Assembly (NCBI GenBank): GCA_003155705.1
Contig: PMEC01000204.1
Span: 2,975 to 8,172 of the forward strand
Direction: 5' to 3'
Source: Bacteroidales bacterium
GTDB lineage: Bacteria > Bacteroidota > Bacteroidia > Bacteroidales > VadinHA17
DNA: 5,198 nucleotides
This document shows positions 1 to 5,198 of the stretch, one piece after another. The notes beneath the pieces were generated by a model. That model searched no databases, was not told where the DNA came from, and was given only the letters and a program-made list of their open reading frames with translations. Positions within the stretch are counted from its first letter, which is position 1, and each line of letters begins with the position of its first letter. Both the position numbers and the translations under genes were made by a program.

Positions 1-12
1 TTTAGGGGGTAT

Positions 13-48
13 AAAAAAGAGGCTGTTCTCACCTTTTGAGACAGCCCC
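13..48 (-). terminator. Intrinsic (Rho-independent) terminator of nrdJ
   Basis: Read on the minus strand, a GC-rich hairpin begins about 40 bases after the nrdJ stop codon and is followed directly by six T residues (bases 18 to 13). The lower stem pairs bases 19-26 with 41-48, eight pairs including one G-U. After a single-base bulge at 27, four more pairs join 28-31 to 37-40, leaving a five-base loop. There is no T run after the hairpin on the plus strand, so it terminates leftward transcription only. It shares a 13-base core with the terminator at 3001-3030. Confidence 0.85.
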
Positions 49-87
49 TTGAATTATCTGAATTGCCTGTGAACCAGGCCACTGGTG

Positions 88-2724
88 TTATCCGCATTTA
101 GATGATCCGCAATCCTTACAGATCAGACAACCCTCTTCATAGACCAGATTATCCGATCCGCATTCACCGCATTTCCCTTTTGCTTTTGTGCCATTCGGAA
201 TATACTTCTTAAGTGCTCTCTCCACGCCATTCTTCCAATTGTTAATTGACTCACTATCAAGCTTTAGTGATTGGATAAGGTTTACAACATCTGCTATTGG
301 CATCTCATGTCTGAGAACTCCGGAGATGAGTTTGGCATAATTCCAGAATTCGGGTTTAAACATATGAGACAGACCTCCCATTGTATTTTTATAACCATAT
401 TTATCGGTATACTGGAAGTCATAACGAGTGTTACCCTCATCATCCTTGTTTTTGATAATTTTTCCTTTAACAATAGTCTTGGGTATCGGGAAAATCTCTT
501 CGTCAGCCAGCCCTGTAAAAATTTCATAAGGTTTACCATCTTTCAGACCTACAAAGGCTATCCATTTTTCTTCGTTGTTGTTAAATTTAATTATGTCACA
601 ATCCAGCACTTTTGGACGTTTTGGTCTCTCGGCACGTATTTCTGATTTGCCGGATGCAATGAGTACGCCGTTTCGGGAACCGTCGCGGTAAACTGTCGCA
701 CCTTTACAACCAACTTTCCATGCTGTAAGATAAAGCTCACTCACAAGTTCCTCTTTAGCATCAGCCGGAAGGTTAATGGTAACACTTATCGAATGATCCA
801 CCCACTTCTGAATTGCACCCTGCATCCTTACTTTTGCGACCCAGTCGACATCGTTTGCTGTTGCTTTATCATAGGGCGATTTTGCAATAATATCTTCGAT
901 CTCCTTATCGTTCATCCTGGTTACCTCATCAGGGTCATAATTATTCAGTTTCAGCCAGTCCACGAATTTATGATGGAATACATTATATTCTTCCCATGAA
1001 TCACCGACTTCATCCTTAAATGTCACCGTAACATCCAGATCGTTTGGATTAACTTTCCTTCTCCTCTTGTAGAATGTTGAGAAGATGGGTTCAATTCCTG
1101 ATGTTGTCTGGGTCATAAGGCTCGTTGTTCCTGTTGGCGCTATTGTAAGAAGTGCGATGTTTCTTCGTCCGAACTTTACCATATTATTATACATAACAGG
1201 GTCTGCCTCTTTCATTCTTAAAATGAATGGGTTATTTGCCTCTCGTTCTGCATCGTAGATCTTAAATGGACCTCTTTCCCTAGCAAGATAAGTTGAAGCT
1301 TTGTATGCTTCAAGTGCTAACGTTTTATGAATGTTAACAGAAAAATCCGTTGCTTCATCACTTCCATAACGGAACCCCAGAGCAGCCAACATATCGCCTT
1401 CTGCAGTTATGCCTATACCTGTTCTTCTTCCCTCTTCAGATTTCAGCCTTATATTCTGCCACATGTTCTTTTCAACCATTTTCAGTTCTTCCGATTCAGG
1501 ATCAGTAATTATCTTTGACAGGATAGCATCTATCTTTTCCAGCTCCAGATCAATTATATCGTCCATCATCCTTTGTGCCAGACCAACATGTTCTTTAAAG
1601 AGCTCCATGTCGAAACCGGCTTCATTGGTGAATGGTTGGTTTACATAACTAAAAAGATTTATAGCAAGCAACCGGCAGCTATCGTAAGGACACAAGGGAA
1701 TTTCACCGCAAGGGTTAGTAGAGACTGTCTTGTAACCAAGATCAGCGTAGCAATCAGGAACGCTTTCCCTGATAATGGTATCCCAGAACAAAACACCGGG
1801 TTCGGCTGATTTCCAGGCATTATGTATAATTTTATTCCATAGCTGTTCGGCGTCGATATCTCTGACAAATTTCGGGCTGTCCGATCCGATAGGATACTGC
1901 TGCCTGAATATCTTCTTCCCTTCCACGGCCTGCATAAATTCGTCTGTCAGCTTAACTGAAACATTAGCACCTGTGACTTTCCCACTCTCAAGTTTTGCGT
2001 CAATGAACTTTCCTGAATCAGGATGTTTCACCGATATCGAAAGCATTAAAGCACCCCGTCTGCCATCCTGTGCTACCTCCCTCGTTGAGTTTGAGTATCG
2101 TTCCATAAAAGGTACGACACCGGTTGATGTAAGTGCACTATTCAAAACCGGAGTACCTTTGGGCCGTATATGTGAGAGATCGTGGCCGACCCCTCCCCGG
2201 CGCTTCATTAACTGAACCTGCTCCTGGTCGATTTTCATGATCCCACCGTACGAATCAGAGGTTCCGTCATTTCCAATTACAAAACAGTTCGAAAGAGAAG
2301 CGATCTGATAATCATTACCGATACCTGTCATAGGACCGCCCTGAGGAATAATATATTTAAAGTCTTTAAGTATGTTATAAAGAAGTTCTTCCGGTAGTGG
2401 GTTTTTATATTTTAGTTCTATTCTGTGTAATTCCTTTGCAATTCTGCGATGCATATCATCGGGAGTCTTCTCATAAAGATTCCCGAATGAATCTTTCAGA
2501 GCATATTTATTTGCCCATACGCGAGCGGCCAGTTCGTCGCCGTTAAAATAGAGGCAGCTTGCATCAACAGCCTCATCATGAGAATAAACAGCTTTCCCAC
2601 TATTGTTTTTTTCTTTTTTCCCGGCTCCTTTCACCTCTCCCTTTTTTTCAGATTGAGTTTTTGACAGTCCGATCGTTGTATCTTCTGTCTTCAATTCTGA
2701 TTCCCGGACAAATAATTCTCCCAT
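88..2724 (-). CDS. nrdJ: Adenosylcobalamin-dependent (class II) ribonucleoside-diphosphate reductase
   Basis: This cytoplasmic enzyme reduces ribonucleotides to deoxyribonucleotides, using adenosylcobalamin to generate the active-site thiyl radical, so it needs neither oxygen nor a separate radical subunit. The protein has 878 residues. Seen in the sequence: SLSNCF with the first redox cysteine C147; MKRRGGVGHDLSHIRP (173-188); STNPCGEIPL with N337, C339 (expected radical cysteine) and E341; DSCRLLAINL with the second redox cysteine C350; and the APTGTTS phosphate-binding motif (529-535). Residues about 700-845 look like the TSCPD-type domain of this family. The tail has six cysteines: C852, C855, C866 and C869 as a zinc ribbon, and C872/C877 as the likely thiol-shuttling pair. 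No N-terminal ATP-cone is evident. The first 45 residues are a Lys/Glu/Ser-rich extension before conserved sequence starts near YSHDEA. ATG at 2724 is the first start codon after in-frame stops near 2800-2811, and the next Met is residue 91, inside conserved sequence. The GAGG upstream lies about 20 bases away, too far for a normal ribosome-binding site. The gene has its own terminator and is probably monocistronic. Confidence 0.97.
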   Translation of the reverse strand: MGELFVRESELKTEDTTIGLSKTQSEKKGEVKGAGKKEKNNSGKAVYSHDEAVDASCLYFNGDELAARVWANKYALKDSFGNLYEKTPDDMHRRIAKELHRIELKYKNPLPEELLYNILKDFKYIIPQGGPMTGIGNDYQIASLSNCFVIGNDGTSDSYGGIMKIDQEQVQLMKRRGGVGHDLSHIRPKGTPVLNSALTSTGVVPFMERYSNSTREVAQDGRRGALMLSISVKHPDSGKFIDAKLESGKVTGANVSVKLTDEFMQAVEGKKIFRQQYPIGSDSPKFVRDIDAEQLWNKIIHNAWKSAEPGVLFWDTIIRESVPDCYADLGYKTVSTNPCGEIPLCPYDSCRLLAINLFSYVNQPFTNEAGFDMELFKEHVGLAQRMMDDIIDLELEKIDAILSKIITDPESEELKMVEKNMWQNIRLKSEEGRRTGIGITAEGDMLAALGFRYGSDEATDFSVNIHKTLALEAYKASTYLARERGPFKIYDAEREANNPFILRMKEADPVMYNNMVKFGRRNIALLTIAPTGTTSLMTQTTSGIEPIFSTFYKRRRKVNPNDLDVTVTFKDEVGDSWEEYNVFHHKFVDWLKLNNYDPDEVTRMNDKEIEDIIAKSPYDKATANDVDWVAKVRMQGAIQKWVDHSISVTINLPADAKEELVSELYLTAWKVGCKGATVYRDGSRNGVLIASGKSEIRAERPKRPKVLDCDIIKFNNNEEKWIAFVGLKDGKPYEIFTGLADEEIFPIPKTIVKGKIIKNKDDEGNTRYDFQYTDKYGYKNTMGGLSHMFKPEFWNYAKLISGVLRHEMPIADVVNLIQSLKLDSESINNWKNGVERALKKYIPNGTKAKGKCGECGSDNLVYEEGCLICKDCGSSKCG

Positions 2725-2799
2725 ATATAAATATATATTTTTGTTATCCTCTGATTTTCTTGAGATTAAACGGCCACTGATTTTCCTAGCGGGTATTTG

Positions 2800-2830
2800 C
2801 TAAATTAATTAAGCCTGACCCTCGGAGCAA
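2800..2830 (-). promoter_or_regulatory. nrdJ: Candidate Bacteroidota-type promoter for nrdJ
   Basis: On the minus strand, TTG (2830-2828) is followed after 20 bases by TAATTTAG (2807-2800). This resembles the Bacteroidota housekeeping promoter, which has a TTG or TTTG element near -33 and TAnnTTTG near -7. The -7 element matches five of its six fixed bases and the spacing is within the usual range. Transcription would start roughly 70 bases before the nrdJ ATG. Such short motifs occur by chance in A/T-rich DNA, so this is only the best-fitting candidate. Confidence 0.3.
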
Positions 2831-2861
2831 GACAAAATTTTTAAGGTTATTAACATTTGCC

Positions 2862-2882
2862 AATATAGTTATTAACTATATT
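2862..2882. repeat. Perfect 21-bp palindrome, possible operator
   Basis: Ten bases on the left (AATATAGTTA, 2862-2871) are the exact reverse complement of ten on the right (TAACTATATT, 2873-2882) around a single central T at 2872. It lies about 30 bases upstream of the candidate nrdJ promoter's -33 element and about 140 bases before the nrdJ start codon. A dimeric regulator could bind it. It does not match the NrdR box consensus as I remember it. With 19 of 21 bases A or T and no T run attached, it is a poor terminator. Confidence 0.5.
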
Positions 2883-3000
2883 TTCACGCCTGATAATCAG
2901 CATATTACCTAATAATTCAGATCCAGTCACCTGTAACAAATTTAATATCTGCATATTGCAAAATCTGATATTTTCATAACAGGGGGAAATTTATAAGGAC

Positions 3001-3030
3001 AAAAAAAGAGGCTGCACAAAAACAGCCTCT
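3001..3030 (-). terminator. Intrinsic terminator of the TonB-dependent receptor gene
   Basis: On the minus strand a perfect eight-pair stem, AGAGGCTG (3030-3023) with CAGCCTCT (3014-3007), encloses an eight-base loop. A T run (bases 3007 to 3001) follows directly, the first T also closing the stem. It begins 20 bases after the receptor stop codon. It should separate the receptor transcript from nrdJ, so the two genes are unlikely to form an operon. Confidence 0.9.
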
Positions 3031-3050
3031 CCTGTTGATAGTTTAGTTTA

Positions 3051-5198
3051 TTAGTTAAAAAGATATCTTATACCAAGTTGAACTCCCCAGGTTCCAGCGA
3101 CTGTACTTGGATTCTGGAATGAGTGGGCAACATACTGACCTCCAATTTTTCTCATACTTACCTTAATCTTTCCTGTTGCAACATCACGCGCACTATAGAC
3201 GAGAGGTGAATTGGTAACATAGCTCTGGTTAAGGCCCCAGCTGCAATCAAATAAATTAAGCAGGTTTATAACATCAACACTAAACTGAAGTGTATTTGTG
3301 GTATTCCCAGCTTTTATTTTGAAATCCTGCATAAACCTCATGTCAATTCTCTTGTTCCATGGGTTATAAGCTGCATTTCTGTAAGCGAATTGCCCGGCAT
3401 GTTTTGACAAATACGGATCCTGTGCTGCAAAAGCAAAATATGCAGTAGCATCAGCAGGTGTGGCCCATATAAAATCATTGGCATTTGATGGGATCCACAT
3501 TAATTCCTGGGTGGAGGTACCATCGTTATTGGCATCACCACTGTAGAGATAAGAGTATGCATCGCCTTTATACCCACTAAAGAAGAAGGAAATAGTAGAA
3601 GCAAAATATTTGTAATAATCTATGGAATAGTTGGCCTGAGCAATTACCCTATGGGGTGTATTGCCCGCTGTAAGTCCTAATTCCGGGTCATTAGATCCTT
3701 CCTTTATTATGCGATACTGCCATGCTGAGAACGGGTCTGAACCTGTTTTACCAGTGACTTCTTCTCCCCATGTTTTGGTATATGCAACCATACCTGTGAA
3801 ACCGGCGATTTTTGGCAGGTCAAGTTTTGCAGATACTGAATAGCCCTGTCCTTTACTGGTATTTTGCATGATAACTACATCGGTATAAGGAGCTGTATAG
3901 TATTTTTGGGAAGTTGCGCTGTTTGACCAGTAAGGACGAAGGTTGTTTCCTTCAAGAATATATGATTCAGCTGGTTTCAGATTGATATTATAAAAGTCAA
4001 TAGCGTTTATGTCCTTCGTATAAATACCTTCAAGTGTTAAAAGCATATTTAAAGGAAGTTTGACATCGAATCCGATGCTTGTACGCCATACCTGGGGAAG
4101 TTTGAAATCTTTGGAGATAGCAGCAATTCTTCCGCCTACCGCATTTGCCTGTGGGAAGATATCTGCTATTGATGCATTCTGAAGCAGGTCGGCCGAGTTT
4201 GCTGGAAGCGGGCCGGGCAGACGAGCCAGCTTAGCCTGGTCGGCAGCCCCGTTACTTGCACTAAGTACCAGCTGATACTGGATCATGCCGCTGTTTGTCG
4301 GCTGATTGGTGAACCAAACAAACGGAATACGACCGGTAAATATACCTGTTCCTCCGCGGACCTTTAGTATCTTATCTTTAAATACATCCCATGTAAAACC
4401 CAGACGTGGTGACCAGAGGATTTTTGTTGTGGGCCAGGTAGAAAGATCAACCACCTGCCCGTTAAATGAATAGTTTTTCAAAACCGGATTATCTATTGCC
4501 CCTGAAAGATACATCGGAACATCGATACGTAAACCTCCGGTAATTTTCAGATTATCTAAAGCACTGTACTCATCCTGAATATAGGAAGAAAATTGACCAA
4601 AGGATAGTTCCGCAACAGGATTGGTAAATCCATTTATAGGATAAGTATATGCAAATGCTATTGGATCAACATTATCATTATAAACTGCGGAATTTAATCC
4701 ATTTGAGAAGTTTTGAAATGCCTGGAGGGTCTTAAATCTGTAATAACCTGTCCCCTGGCGAAGATAACTGTTTGCAAAATACTCGTTTTCATATGATAAA
4801 CCAAACGTAAAATTATGATTATCTAGTTGATATGATAAGTTATCTGTAAGAATAAGTGTGTTATTATCAACATTGTTTTTATATGAGAACAGTTCATACC
4901 CTGCTGACATCTGGACATCGCCGTTAATATATTTTGGTGTACCTGCATATATTCCATTCATAATGTCTATGAACGGGAAATTTGAACTGGTTGTAGCGCG
5001 GGGTTGTTTGTACAACGTATAGGCAACAAGAAGCTTATTCGACAGCTGACCAAAGCTGCTGTTTAATTCAGCGGTAATTGAATGAAGTTTGCTTGTGGTA
5101 AAATACTGCGAATTTAAATATGATAAACCTCCCGTCTGGCTTTCACGGCTGGTAGAAATAGATGGTTTTGCATCACCACTGTTACTTGGTCTGGATTC
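3051..5198 (-). CDS. TonB-dependent outer-membrane receptor, Oar-like, C-terminal part (5' end outside window)
   Basis: The reading frame is open to the right edge, so 715 residues plus the stop are visible and the true start lies beyond 5198. A TTG codon at 5015 is an internal leucine, since the 61 codons before it continue in frame with the same kind of sequence. The visible part is typical of an outer-membrane beta-barrel: alternating aromatic/polar strands, many Asn, Tyr, Ser and Gly residues, and a final strand GVQLGIRYLFN. Segments that suggest the Oar-like branch of Bacteroidota receptors (numbering from the window edge) are SPRLGFTWD (263-271), RGGTGIFTGRIPFVW (281-295), the acidic loop GDANNDGT (554-561), NPWNKRIDMRF (612-622) and FSVDVINLLNLF (639-650). 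Full-length relatives are about 1,000 residues, with a signal peptide, a carboxypeptidase-regulatory-like domain and a plug, all missing here only because of the window edge. The receptor would use TonB-ExbBD energy to take up a large ligand, but the substrate cannot be told. No SusD-like partner follows it downstream. The subfamily call rests on remembered motifs. Confidence 0.9.
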   Translation of the reverse strand, partial: ESRPSNSGDAKPSISTSRESQTGGLSYLNSQYFTTSKLHSITAELNSSFGQLSNKLLVAYTLYKQPRATTSSNFPFIDIMNGIYAGTPKYINGDVQMSAGYELFSYKNNVDNNTLILTDNLSYQLDNHNFTFGLSYENEYFANSYLRQGTGYYRFKTLQAFQNFSNGLNSAVYNDNVDPIAFAYTYPINGFTNPVAELSFGQFSSYIQDEYSALDNLKITGGLRIDVPMYLSGAIDNPVLKNYSFNGQVVDLSTWPTTKILWSPRLGFTWDVFKDKILKVRGGTGIFTGRIPFVWFTNQPTNSGMIQYQLVLSASNGAADQAKLARLPGPLPANSADLLQNASIADIFPQANAVGGRIAAISKDFKLPQVWRTSIGFDVKLPLNMLLTLEGIYTKDINAIDFYNINLKPAESYILEGNNLRPYWSNSATSQKYYTAPYTDVVIMQNTSKGQGYSVSAKLDLPKIAGFTGMVAYTKTWGEEVTGKTGSDPFSAWQYRIIKEGSNDPELGLTAGNTPHRVIAQANYSIDYYKYFASTISFFFSGYKGDAYSYLYSGDANNDGTSTQELMWIPSNANDFIWATPADATAYFAFAAQDPYLSKHAGQFAYRNAAYNPWNKRIDMRFMQDFKIKAGNTTNTLQFSVDVINLLNLFDCSWGLNQSYVTNSPLVYSARDVATGKIKVSMRKIGGQYVAHSFQNPSTVAGTWGVQLGIRYLFN

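Larger units (their letters stand above)
2725..3050. other. Intergenic region between the receptor gene and nrdJ
   Basis: This is 326 bases of A/T-rich DNA with no convincing gene. From right to left it holds a short spacer after the receptor stop codon, the receptor terminator (3001-3030), about 120 bases with no recognised feature, a perfect 21-bp palindrome (2862-2882), a weak candidate promoter for nrdJ (2800-2830), and an A/T-rich leader running to the nrdJ ATG. Only very short open frames occur. I looked for a cobalamin riboswitch, which can control genes with B12-independent alternatives, and found no convincing B12 box or matching core on the minus strand. Confidence 0.8.

Noticed and set aside
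73..86. Small inverted repeat ACCAG...CTGGT right after the nrdJ stop codon
   Set aside because: A five-pair stem with a four-base loop and no T run. The much stronger hairpin at 13-48 explains termination.
271..2780. Plus-strand open frames of 60 to 146 codons opposite nrdJ
   Set aside because: They overlap a highly conserved gene in antisense, have no recognisable domains, and are expected by-products of its codon use.
2725..2830. Possible cobalamin riboswitch, suggested by GGCCACTG on the plus strand near 2773-2780
   Set aside because: The short match is on the strand opposite to both genes, and no B12 box or paired structure follows it. A cobalamin-requiring enzyme would also not normally be shut off by cobalamin.
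2850..2903. A 17-codon open frame on the minus strand with AGG five bases before its ATG, as a possible leader peptide
   Set aside because: It overlaps the palindrome, lies upstream of the candidate promoter, and is short enough to arise by chance. An 11-codon frame at 2942-2977 is equally unconvincing.
3051..5015. Receptor gene starting at the TTG at 5015
   Set aside because: The frame continues without a stop to the window edge with the same barrel-like sequence, and a protein starting here would lack the signal peptide and plug.
88..5198. A functional pair: a TonB receptor importing cobalamin for the B12-dependent reductase
   Set aside because: The receptor looks Oar-like and not like BtuB, there is no visible cobalamin riboswitch, and a strong terminator separates the genes. 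Adjacency alone is not evidence for the substrate.

Overview
The window holds two genes, both read leftward (minus strand). A TonB-dependent outer-membrane receptor of the Oar-like type occupies the right half (stop at 3051, running off the window at 5198). An adenosylcobalamin-dependent (class II) ribonucleotide reductase, nrdJ, occupies the left half (start at 2724, stop at 88). The host is most likely a member of the Bacteroidota. The NrdJ sequence is of the form I remember from Bacteroides and relatives, Oar-like receptors are abundant in that phylum, and the nrdJ start has an A/T-rich leader with no well-placed Shine-Dalgarno sequence, as is usual there. Genus or species cannot be told from this stretch.

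Layout from left to right: bases 13-48 form an intrinsic terminator for nrdJ. Bases 88-2724 are a complete nrdJ with all recognisable catalytic cysteines, a TSCPD-like C-terminal region and a terminal cysteine-rich zinc-finger/redox tail. Bases 2725-3050 are intergenic, with a weak candidate Bacteroidota promoter for nrdJ, a perfect 21-bp palindrome, and the strong terminator of the receptor gene (3001-3030). Bases 3051-5198 are the C-terminal 715 residues of the receptor, whose signal peptide, N-terminal domains and plug lie outside the window.

The two genes point the same way, but a good terminator and about 325 bp separate them, so they are probably independent transcription units. NrdJ makes deoxyribonucleotides for DNA synthesis in the cytoplasm without needing oxygen. 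The receptor is an outer-membrane barrel whose substrate cannot be told from the sequence. It is tempting to link a TonB receptor to import of cobalamin for the reductase, but nothing in the sequence supports this. I do not see a new biological system here. The points most worth checking are the palindrome between the genes, the charged N-terminal extension of NrdJ, and the shared core of the two terminators.
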